Of a DNA stretch of 64,000 nt, positions 48,601-60,500 are shown one piece after another (within the stretch, counting starts at the first letter, position 1; every line of letters begins with the position of its first letter). Origin of the DNA: Microcebus murinus (Eukaryota > Chordata > Mammalia > Primates > Cheirogaleidae); NCBI RefSeq assembly GCF_040939455.1, contig NC_134108.1, positions 7,097,501-7,161,500 of the forward strand. The letters are read 5' to 3'. The position numbers were made by a program, and so were the translations under genes. The notes beneath the pieces were generated by a model. The model did no database searches, had not been told where the DNA came from, and worked only from the letters and a program-made list of their open reading frames with translations.

Positions 48601-51600
48601 TGCCTTCAACATAGCACCTAACCCCAGTATTGGCACCAGCGGCGGGCGGCAGGTGTGCCTGACACACAGCAGGTTTCCCAGCAAGTGCTGAAATCCACCT
48701 TCAGTCCCTGAGCACAGATTGGGGCGTCCTCAACCTTGCCTTCATATTAGAATCACCTGGATCTTATAAAATACCAAGGCCAAACCCCCCCATCTCCAGA
48801 AATACTGATTTAATTGGTGTAGGGTAGGGCCCAGCGACCAATATGGTTTAAATGTTCCAGGTGATTCTGACATACAGCCAAACTCAAGAGCTATTGGTAG
48901 AGATTGATAGATGATGAGTGCAGATCTCTACGGCAGTACAGGGCTGGCAAGGAAAGAGATTTTTCTTTCCTACCTGGAGAAAAAAATAAATTAATGAATG
49001 AACAGGAACAATGTGTTGGCTCCGCAACCCAGTAACGCGATCTCCACCGTGCGGGCTGCGGGCGCTGGCAGAGCTTCGAGGCACGCCCTCCCGTGGGGAC
49101 GCTGGCTTTCGGCAGCGCTGGGGCTCAGCCGGCCTTACGCGGAGCTCCCCAGGGGTCGGCCGAGCAAGCTTCACAGCACTGCACCGAAAAGGCGGCTTTG
49201 AAATCTGGCCTCATTATCCTTCCTTCCTTTTCTGAAAAACTGTGGCTCTTGTTGATTATCTTCACGTTTTCTGTTACATATAATGACCGTTTTTAGTCAA
49301 TAAAGCTAAAAACATTGTCCAAAATGCTGTTTGCATCTGGTTGAGGGAGGAATCATCAAGAGAGGCGCTCTGCCCGTGTGGTCTTCTGATTTCCTAAAAT
49401 TGGAATTAAGCGGCCCGCCCTTTCGATCCCACTGCGCTGGAAGACCACAAAGACAGACGAAATTCACAAGCACTCATAACTCGATCTAGTTTTACTAAAC
49501 AAACTGCTCTGTTAAGACATTCTTTGCTGTCCATCTGGCCAGGGAATGCTATCCTAATTTCTTCCCAGGGTCCTCGGGTCCCAGCCAGCCGATGAAGGGG
49601 ATCAGATTTTGTAAAGGTGGGGGAGGGTGGAGGGATCCCTGGGAAAGGTGGCCTACAGCCAACTCTTATTTTTCCAGAAGCCTCTGCCCTTGGGTGGCCC
49701 GTGTTTGGCACTCCACTTGACCTGAACTCTCCTCTCTGCTCAGGTTCACGAGCTCTGTTCTCTACCAGGGCCTCATCATGCACATGGGCCTCGCAGGGGA
49801 CAATGTCTACCTGGATTTCTTCTACTCTGCCCTGGTTGAATTCCCAGCTGCCTTCATCATCATCCTCACCATCGACCGCATTGGTCGCCGTTACCCCTGG
49901 GCGGCGGCAAACATGGTGGCAGGAGCAGCCTGTCTAGCCTCAGCTTTTATCCCTGATGGTGAGTTTCAGGCCAAGCCGGGGTCTTGTCTCTAAGGCCTCG
50001 AGAAGAGGGGGTGTCCACAGCCCTTTGATGGGAAGACCATGTAATCTATCATTCAGATCCATTTGAAAGACGGAGAATAGTGTCCGGGACCTTCCTGAGC
50101 AAACCCATACGGCCTGCCTACCTTTAGGAGCAATTGTGCCCAACTGTTCCCTGATGTGATATAACAAAAGAGGCCATGGAGACCCTTGCTACGGGCCACC
50201 GAGCCAGCCCAGGGCAAAGCTGGGCTTTGGGGTAGAGCAGACCCAGGTTCAAAATCTGACTCCAGGACATCCCAGGTATTATTTAGCAACTCCTTTCACC
50301 TCCCTGCATCATCCTACAGAATAAATGAGAAAACTTAAGTAAATGCCATCAATAAACAATTACTCTATTCCTTTCTCTCCTTTTAAAAATGTTTTCTCAA
50401 TGAAAGGGAGCAAAGGCCTGTATAATAGAATTCTTTTAACAACTTGGATTTGTTTTGATCCTTCCATTATTAGTAATTTTAAAAAATGTGTCCATGTTTT
50501 GCTGGTTTTTTAGAGTGACCTCTGTAGACTAAAGTTGGCCCAGCTTTGGAAACTGGCATAATTCCACTGTCATTAACAATGGAGGTCTAAAGTTAGGAGA
50601 GCACAGAGGATTTTTAGGGCAATGAAATTATTCTGTATGATACTATAACAGTGGATACAGGTTTGTCCAAAGCATAGGATGTACAATACTAAGAGTGAAC
50701 CCTAGTGCAAACTGAGGATTTGTGGTGATCATAATGTATCTGTTTATCAGTCGTAACAAATGCACCACTTGGGTGGGGGGTGTTGATAATGGCGGAGATT
50801 GTGCATGTGCTGGGGCAGAAAGAGTATATGGGAAATCTCTGTATTTCCGTCTCAATTTCGCTATGAACCTAAAACTGCTCTAAAAAAATAGTCTTTAAAA
50901 ACAAGAGCGAGCAAGTGTCAGAATCGTGTCTGAGGTTCACACAAACACACGTGAGAGCTTGCTGACATGATCTGCTTTCTCGCCCCATTCTGGAATGGGC
51001 GGCTTGTCCTCACAGCCCGCACCCCACGCCGCGGCTGGGAAGGGGGGCCGTCGGCAGCACGCGTGTGCCAGTGGTGTGCTTGTCCCCGCAGATCTGCAGT
51101 GGCTAAAAACGACTGTGGCGTGCTTGGGCAGAATGGGGATCACCATGGCCTTCGAAATGGTTTGCCTGGTCAATGCGGAGCTGTTCCCCACATTCATTAG
51201 GTGAGTGCCTTTGCCTGAGCATGACAGGGCACTCGGGCGTTTGCTTGTCGGCTGGAACTGCCACGGGCGCAGGCAGAGGGCGCCTTACTTTTCAAAACGC
51301 AGTGTAAGGGAAGGTGAGAAGATCTGAAGGCAGCAGCCGGGCCCAGCGGCTCCCCGCTCACACTACAGGCCGGTAGAACACAGACGCTGTGGCGAGAACA
51401 GAGGACACTGGGACACGGGGCAGGGCTCCCAACGGCTGCAGCAGAGCGCGATGCCGGGCAGCGCGGGCGGACGGGCCGTAGTGCAGCCAGGAAGCCCGGT
51501 GAAGGGAGCAAGGAGGAAGAACTGCTCTTCCTCCCGCCATGAATCATCTTAAAGCTCATGTACAACAGGAAATGAGTGGAATTATATACCTGTATTGTTT

Positions 51601-54600
51601 TTAGGCATTGAAACCAATGTAAACTTTTCCCCCCAGTTCTTAGATATTTTAATGATTTGGGGAAGTGTTTATTTGGAGGTGAGGTGGGAGATAATGTTAC
51701 CCCGGCCGGATGAAGGCCAGCGTGCTGCCAGCAGGAGGTCATGGAGAAGTTGCCGAATAGCACAAGGTGCCAGGCGAGGCCCGGCATGGATTTCTCAGCC
51801 CCATCTCCTCTGGAATGTGGGGGCTAAGATTTTTGAAGGCGTTTTCGTGACCGGAGGGCTAGGGAATGGGGTCTGCTGGCTGGCTGGGGACGAACTCATG
51901 CAGTTGGGAGGCAGAAACAGTCTTCCTGGTAAACAGGAGTCTCTGGGCGGGGGCTCGCGGGCCCTGTGGGATCAGCCCCCACGCCGAAGGCAGAGTCTGG
52001 AAGACATCTCAAAAGCCAGCCTCAGGTTTTACCAGAGATGCCGTCTGCAGAAGCAGTTGGAGAAGTCACAAGTCTTGCCCCTGTGAAGGGACAAGCAGCG
52101 AGTGGTGACAGCATTAGGGAAGTTAGTGTTAGCTATGTCCACGCTTCTATAGAAATCAGACTTTTAGCGCTATTCCTGTCCATGGCCTTACGTTATTTTA
52201 ATATGGGTGGTTTCCATAGCTACTGCACTTTGATAAATTAAAAAGTTAAATCAGTTGCCTGCATTTTAGGAACCTTGGTGTCCTCGTCTGCTCCTCAATG
52301 TGTGACATTGGTGGCATCATCGCTCCCTTCCTGGTCTTCCGGCTCACCGACATCTGGCTTGAGCTCCCACTGGTGGTTTTTGGTGAGAAATCCTCATAGA
52401 GGTTTTTAAACGAAAACCTGTGTTTTAGGGACCTTCATTTCTCTCTCTCTCTCTTTTTTTAAATTTTTAATTTTTTACTTTTTCTTTATTTTTTTCGTTA
52501 TTTTACATCTGTTAATGAAGTCTCATAGAACCTTCATTTCTCTACTTCAAAATAGGCAGCGTGCCTATTAGTAAATACCAATCGCTACTACTCGTTAGTA
52601 AGGTTATTAGTATCAGCAGTGCTGGGGTGATACAGTGCGGGATTCATGCTGTCGGTCCCCGCGAGCACTCAGGTGTGGGCTCAGGCCTCGGCCCGAGGCG
52701 CACAGCCAGGGCGAGGCAGGGCCTCCCTGCAGCTGCCCTAACGCTCCGCCTCTCCTGTCTCGGCAGAGAGCTCACTCTTCTGCCTCCTCCACGTCCGGAG
52801 GGTGAAACACAAAGCCCCTTTGCTTCTTGCTTCCCAGAAAGGCAGTTACCATTTTGCAAAGGGCAATTCTGAAACCCGGAGGAAACAAAGACCCACATTA
52901 AGAAAAGGCATCGGCACAGTGGAGCCCCTGCGTGCTCGCTCCTCTGCTGCTGCCTGCGAGCTGGGGCCAGTGGGGATGTCCCAGCCCCGAGCCCCTCCCC
53001 TCCCCGGAGGACAGAAGGTGACAGGGACAAGTCCAGTCTTCAGCAGTTAACACACAGAGGCAGGAGCTCAACGTGAAATCTGCCGCCAGCCATGAAAGGG
53101 CGCTGGGGGTCCTGGGCACGTCCGTCCGTGGGCGTCCACTGCTGTCCCCACAGCTGCAGGCTCTGCGACACAGCCACTCCTGTGTGTCCCGCACACTCCT
53201 GCCGTGCGGACGCTGCTTCAGTTCACACACACGGCATCCGCCTTCCCTGGTGCCCCGGCCCACAGTGCACCCATCTCCGTCTCCTTCAAGACCCACTCGG
53301 AGCCACTTTTAATTCGAACGTGTGACGCTTCTTCCCTGGGTGTACGGCACTCACTCAGTTTGGGGGAAGGAGAAGAAAAGGCCCCACTCTCGCAGGCAGC
53401 CCAGGAAGCCCCTGGCCTCGTTCCTCCTCTTCCCCTCTTCCCAACCGATTTGCGAGGGGGACTTTTCCACTGCGGTGCGTCTGCCAGCAGAAGCCCCAAA
53501 GCACTGGTAGAACTCACCCTCGAAACAGACCCGCTGAATTCCTCCCATTCCCGCTGAATGACAGCAAGGTGGCCAGCGCTGGTGGAACACGAGCTCTTTA
53601 TCCCGCGATACCCGTGGTCTGCCCACGGAGTAGCTGGCGCTGATGAGACGTGTGTGCCCAAACTCCTTTCTCCCCAACACTGGCTAACGAGCCTGTCCCC
53701 GGAGCCCCCTTTCCAGGTTGAGGCCACACTCTGGCCCCCTGTCTGCTAGGGAGGAAGTCAGAGCCATCTCAACATCAGCGACTCCCTTAGGTGGCCAGCG
53801 GGTGGCCGGTGTGTCAGTGGGACACTTCTGGGTAGCAAACAGATACTTCTTGTTTCTCTAAGTCTGTTTAACAAAGCAGTGCGAAATCCAGACCCAGAGG
53901 AACATTGTGGACCCTTGCTCATGCCTCATCTTCCACTGGGAAGGACAAAGGATTGTAACTACATTGCAATATATACAGGAAAATCAAAGACAATTCCAAT
54001 TGTATTCTTGTGGGTAGTTAAACATCTTCCCTCACCAACCCTTCATCTGCTTAGTTAGCAGAAAGCAAAACCAATAGTTTTGCATTTTAGTTTCTTTCCT
54101 TTTCTTTCTATGCAAGAATGTCGTGCTAATTGTGGTCTTGAAATAGTTTTAAAACAGTAATTGAAGAAACATGAAAATCAACACATTGGAAAATCCTGGG
54201 TGAAAGACCGCTGGAGAAATTGATAAGGATTATCCCGGTTAATTAGGCCCATCTTTGCAAATACAAAATTCTGAATGAGGGATCATTTGATTAATCCATT
54301 GCATTCGTCACAGTCCCCTCACTTCAGAGATTCCGATGCCTGTGAATGTGCATTGTGTTTGCATTAGTTACGATGTAATAACCAAGGGAATCTTGGGAGC
54401 TTTGGAGCAGGTTGAGAGGCTGTTATCTAGTGAGCACTTCCACAATTCATACCACGTGCCAGGCACTATTCTCAGTGCTTGGCAAATATTAATTCATTTC
54501 AGCCTCTTAGGCCTGTGGGGGAATCTGGCCCAGCAGCGAGATTGCAGAACTTCCCAAGGCCCTATGACCAGTAAGTGAGGGAGGCAGCGAGGCAGCCCAG

Positions 54601-57563
54601 GCAGCCCAGGCTGTGTTTTGAGCCAATGTGCTCTGTGGCTTCTATTAAGCCCATTTTTAAGGGTTCAAAAATAAAGGCCAGTGTGCTTGTTTTGAAACCC
54701 CAAACTAGTAAGAAACCCATATCCCACTTCCTGCATTCCAACATAGAAGACATAAAAATATAACTTTAAAAGATTCCTTTTACTGGAATCTAAAGAAGCA
54801 AAAGCATTAACGTGTTCATTATTAAAAACTAGAGCCAGAGACAAGGATCAACAGGAATTTAGCGAACACCTGAATTTGAACTAAATGCCTGGCTATTCTT
54901 TATACTTTTTAGTGTCATTATGTAGTTACACATGATTTATTACTTTTATTTGCAAGTAATGATCCAAGTTTCTGAATTATTTTCATTACTAAGTGCTTTA
55001 TACTGGCAGGGTTATGTTCTTCCTTTTCACACAGTTTTTTTCAAAGTTATTTTCTAACTCCAAAGTATCTTAATATGGTGGCAATGTCCCCTAGCCTAGA
55101 ATAACCTTGACTCAAAATATTAAGTATTTCATTTCCCTATAAGGAATTGTAATTCAATGGAGTTGGGAATTGGTATAATATTTATGATGGAACATGGGGC
55201 AGTCGGAGATGGCAAAAGAATCTGTAAATAAATATAGAAAAAAAACACCCCCCCCAATTTTTTAAATAGAAAAAAGGAGAGCTCTAATTATAGAACCTGT
55301 GTTTTTCAGTTCTTAACGTGGTTTGCGTCTGTTTGGCTTTCAGCCGTGGTTGGCCTGGTTGCCGGAGCACTGGTGCTGTTGCTGCCAGAGACCAAAGGGG
55401 AGGCTCTGCCTGAGACCATTGAGGAAGCGGAAAACATGCAGAGGTAGGCAGCCCAAGTTCCTAAAGGAACTCTTTGTCAAAGGTTTGGGGACAACTCTGT
55501 AGCCAGTTGGAAAGGAAGATCAGAGCAAATCCATACCTCACACCGTACATCCAGATAAACGCAAACTAAATCAAAGACTTAAGAGTATAAAAAAGAACCA
55601 GTAAAATAATGAAGACGCCGTGGGAGGATTCCTTTATACTTTCGTGGAGGGGGAGGTCTTTCTAAGTATGCCCCAAAAATCCAGACCCCATAGAAGAAAT
55701 ATCAATACCTGTTTTTTGTTATTTCTGAATTTTGGACTATAGGAACCTAGTCAAAAAGTAAATTGAAAAAAATCTAAATGAAGAGAAACCTGTATGACAC
55801 CCTCCCACAAGTGTGCTTATGCGGTATGCTTAGATAGTTCTATGTACTTTGTTTTTATGCCATTTTTGGCCTACTGGTGCCACAAACTGAGCTGAATTTT
55901 ATCCGTTCTACGAAACCTTCATATTTAACATGTTCCTCGGAATTGTTCTTGGGCAAAACGTTGCCAAATCGCAGTGGTCCAAGGCTTTCCTAGAACTTGA
56001 GTCTTAGATTGGAAGAGGTTCTGGAATCCGACCAGAGGTCACACACCGGCAGCCCACGGGACACCAAGTCCTCAAGTTCTCTCTGTTTGGCCCACATGGT
56101 GTTTGGGGTTTTATTGTTGTTGTTTTTTAAGAAGGAAATTCCATATAAACTGGACTTCCAGGATCTGTTTTAAAAAACCAGAAGATTCGGTAACACTGAG
56201 CAGGTGTTCGCTCTTGTTGGCAATTTCTAGGGGCTGAGCGAGGGCTCGGCTTTCTGAGGGGCATGCCCTCTGCAGCAGGCCAAGTCCCTGCTGCTCCTTG
56301 TCGTCTTGTGTCTGGTGCATTATAGGGTCCACTTGGTGCATGCAGACATTGGAGCTTGAGACCCTGGATGGAGCCCAACCAGCCCCCCTCGACGACACCC
56401 GCGTCTCAGCACAGCCTCCCACGCACATGGGTGCCCCCCTCCCAGATGGGCGACTGAGTCCCGTTTACCGTGGCATCCCCAGAGCCCAGCACGGGACCTG
56501 GCACACACAGGGGAGGAGCTCACCAAACAGTCGGGGCACAAATGCTGGCGTTCCTTCCACGGCACCCTTGACTCAGGCTCCTTTTCCGAGGCAGCGTCCG
56601 CGCCAGGCAGGCAGGGACGTGAGCGGTGAGGAGCAGGGCTGTGGCGTCTGACAGGCTGTCCTCACATCGCTGTCCCTGTGGCCTGGCGGCCTGCAAGCCT
56701 CAGTTCTTCGCCTGTAAATGGGGGCAACAGTATCTGCTCGCTGGCGTCGGTCACAGCTAAACAAGCCGACGTGTGTAAGGGCCTGACGGTGGAGGTCCGG
56801 GAGCCACTGTCACTGTTCACAGAAGCTTTCATAGCTGTTCTGTGAAACAGGAAGACAAGCACCTAGACTATCTATTGAAATTCAAATTTTAAACTACGTC
56901 CTGAGATGTTTTAAGACAGAGAAATGTAGCTCAGGGACACACATACACGCCATTACTCATCAGAGTCATTTTCTTCAGGCCGGTTTTCAAAGCAGGCTAA
57001 GGAGATATTTCAAAAGAGTATTCCTGTTGTTATTTTATATTCTTTCGGTTTATGTGATCAACAAATACTCCTATGAAGATCTGCACTTTTCCTTTCTCTG
57101 TACCCAGTGACTGAGTTGACGTTCTCAGACAGAAGACAGGTCTGCGTGTGGTGTGGGGCATTGCGGGAGAGACTCGGAGGGGAGGCGGGGACAGCTGGGA
57201 CAAGGGCCCCTGCAGCGGGAGGGCTGGGAGGCAGGGCCGTCTGGCAGACCACAGCTGGCACGGAAAGCTGACCCAGGTAGAGTGTCGCGGACACCAAGGA
57301 GGGCCAGCAAGAAAGGGCAGGGCCGAGAGCCCGTGGGTTCCTAAGGATGCTCGTCCTGTTCTAGTTACAAACGAGTACAGCCTGTGCGATTCTCGCCTGA
57401 CGCCTTATTCGCCTCTTAAGCCTGTTTCCTTTTCTGTCGAATGAGGGTAAGAAGAGCCCACATTTACTCAGAGCTCTCACCCAGTGCCTCCCCAGCGTGC
57501 GCGTGCGGGCACTCCTCGTTTCATTGCATTACACTTTGCTTTATTGTGCTTTGCAGATGCTGC

Positions 57564-57598
<35 letters not shown>

Positions 57599-60500
57599 TT
57601 ATTATCGTTTGACACCTTTTCAGGATGGGTAATGCTGCGGTTTTTTTGTGGGTTTTTTTTGGCAATTTAAAGGTTTGTGGCAGCTCTGCATTGTAATTCC
57701 CGCAGTACTTCAAACTTTTTCATTATTATCATATTTGTTGTGGTGACCTGCGATCAGTGATCTTCAATGTTACCATCGCAATCGTCTGGGGGCACCACAA
57801 ACCGCATCCACATAAGACAGCAAACTTAACGGATGAATGCAGTGTGTGTTCCCACGGCTCCACCAGCCAGCCCTCCTGCCTCTCTCCCGCTCCGGGAGCC
57901 TCCCTATTCCCTGAGACACAACGGTGCTGACATCAGGCCAGTTAATAACCCACAACAGCCTCTAAACAGTCAAGGGAAAGGAAGAGCCACATGCCTCTCA
58001 CTTCACATCGAAAGCCGGAAATGACTGAGTTCAGTGAGGAAGGCGTGTCCGAACCCAGAAAGGCCAGAAGCCAGGCCTCCTGTGCCCAACGGTCAGCTAA
58101 GCTGAGAGTGCAAAGGGGAAGTCCTTGAAGGAAGTTAAAAGTGCTGCTCCAGTGAATGTAGGAATGGCAAGAAAGAAAAACACCCAAATTGCGGGTATGG
58201 AGAAAGTATGAGTGGTCTGGATAGAAGATCAAACCAGCCACCACGGTTCCGTAAGCCAAAGCCGGATCCGGAGCACGGCCCTAGCTCCATTCAATTCTGT
58301 GAAGGCTGAGAGAGGTGAGGAAGCTGCAGAAGAAAAAATTGAAGCTAGCAGAGGTTGTCTCATGAGATTTAAGGAAAGAAGCCATCTCTGTAACATAAAA
58401 GTGTGTGGTGAAGCAGCAAGGGCTGATGAGAAGCTGCAGCAAGTTATTCAGAAGATGCAGCTAAGATAGTGGGCAAAGGTGGCTTCATTAAATGACAGAT
58501 TTTCAAGGCAAACAAAATAGCCTCATAATGGAAGAAGATGCCATTTAGGACTTTCATAGCTAGAAAGAAGTCAATGCCTGACTCCAGAGCTTCAAAGGAA
58601 AGGCTAACTCTCCTGTTAGAGCTAATGCAGCTAGTGACTCTATGTTGAAGCCACTGCTCATTGGCCATTCTGAAAATCCTAGGGCCCTTACAAATTATAC
58701 TCAATCTACTTTGCCTGTGCCCTACAAATGGAACAACAAAGCCTGGAATGATAGCACGTTAGTTTGCAGCATGGTTTACTGAATATTTCAAGCCCACTGT
58801 TGAGACCTACTGCTCAGAAAAAAGATTCCTTTCAAAATATTAATGTTCATTGACAATGCACCCAGTCACCCAAGAGCTCTGATGGAGATTTACGAGGAGA
58901 TGAATGTTGTTTTCATGCCTGCTAGCACAACATCCATTCTGCATCCCATTGATCAAGGAATAATTTAATTTCAACTTTCACAACTTATTATTTAAGAAAT
59001 ACAGTTCATAAGGCTATAGCTTCCACAGATAGTGATTCTTCTGGTGGGTCTGGGCAGAGTGAATTGAAAGCCTCTGCAAAGGATTCACCATTCTAGATGC
59101 CGTTAAGAATATTTGTGATTCATGGGAGGAGGTCAAAATATTTGGAAGAAGTTGATTCCAATAGTCACGGATGACTTCGAGGGTTTCTAGACTTCAGTAA
59201 ACAAAGCAACTGCAGATGTGGTAGAAATAGCAAGAGAACTAGAATTTGGAAGTGGAGCCTGAAGATGTGACTGAATTGTTCCAATCTTATGATAAAACTT
59301 CAACAGATGAGGAGTTGCTTCTTATGGATGAGCAAAGAAAGTGGTTTCTTGAGATGGTAATGATGCTGTGCACATTGTGGAAACTACAGCAAAGGATTAC
59401 CAATATTACATAAACTTAGTTGATAAAGCAGTGGCAGAGTTTGAGAACTGACTCCAATTTTGAAAGAAGTTCTGCTATGAGTAAAATGCTATCAAACAGC
59501 ATTGCCTGCTACAGAGAAATCTTTTATGAAAGGAAGATTCAACTGATGTGACAAACTTCACTGTGGTCTTACTTTAAGAAATTGCCACAGCTACCTCAAC
59601 TTTTGGCAGCCACCACCATGATGGTCAGCAGCCATCAACATCAAAACAAAATCCCCACCAACAAAAGATTATAACTCACTGAAGGGTCAGGTGATTGTTA
59701 GCATTTTTTAACCCTTTGCACTTGGTTGCCTTTTTCTCGATTCCTTTATTCTACTCGGGATTTAATTTTTTAAATACCCCAGATTTTACAAAGCACGGCA
59801 GTAGAATAAAAAACTGGAGTTTCTTTTCATACAAACTTATTTATTTGGATTTTTTATATTTCAAATTATTGGTACATTCAAAGAGTAATTTTAATCTCTA
59901 TAATTTTTGCTAACCATGTCGAGTCACACTCGACATCTGAGTGCAAAGGGTTAACAATAAAATATTTCAAAATTAAGGTATATGCATTTAAGACATAATG
60001 CTATTGTACACTTAATAGACTACAGCATAGTGTAAGCATAACTTTTATAGGCACTGGGAAACCAAATTTTCTGTGACTCTTTTTATTGCAAAATTTGCTT
60101 TATTGTGGTGGTCTAGAACTGAAACTGGAATATCTCCAAGGTATGCCTGTATCCCCTCATTGATTCCCCACAACAACTCTGTGAAACAGGTATTCTTATT
60201 AACCCCTTGACGACTGAAAAAAACCTAGGGCAGAGAAATTAAAGGCACACAGCTGGTAAGTGACAAAGCCAAAGTTTCAATACTGACGGCCAGATTCCAT
60301 GGCCCAGGTTCTTGTCTCTGCCTCAGGGGTTGGGCTCACAAATGCTAAAATGCAGTGAATTGCCCAGTGCAGTGCCTGCGTTTAGTCTCCAGTGGCTGGT
60401 GTGGCTGCTGACTTTGCTGCTGGTGCTATTGTCATTGTTACTATTGTTGCTATTGTTATGGGTGCTACTGCTGTTCTTGTAACTGTTGTTGCTAATGTTT

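Larger units (their letters stand above)
57506..60149 (+). mobile_element. Tigger1 DNA transposon (pogo/Tc1-mariner), nearly full length
   Basis: Both termini are recognisable: the left reads CGGGCACTCCTCGTTTCATT, a decayed form of the Tigger1 terminal repeat, and the right ends CCAAGGTATGCCTG followed by TA, the target dinucleotide. The internal sequence follows Tigger1 throughout, including the transposase remnant. After removing the two later insertions about 2.3 kb remain, close to the family's full length of about 2.4 kb. Confidence 0.9.
57460..60300. mobile_element. MIR-like SINE interrupted by Tigger1
   Basis: The left part ('cccacatttactcagagctc', 'tcacccagtgcctc') and the right part ('cacaacaactctgtgaaaca', then 'cacacagctggtaagtgaca') flank the Tigger1 copy and together read as an ancient MIR/L2-like element in plus orientation. 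Confidence 0.55.
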
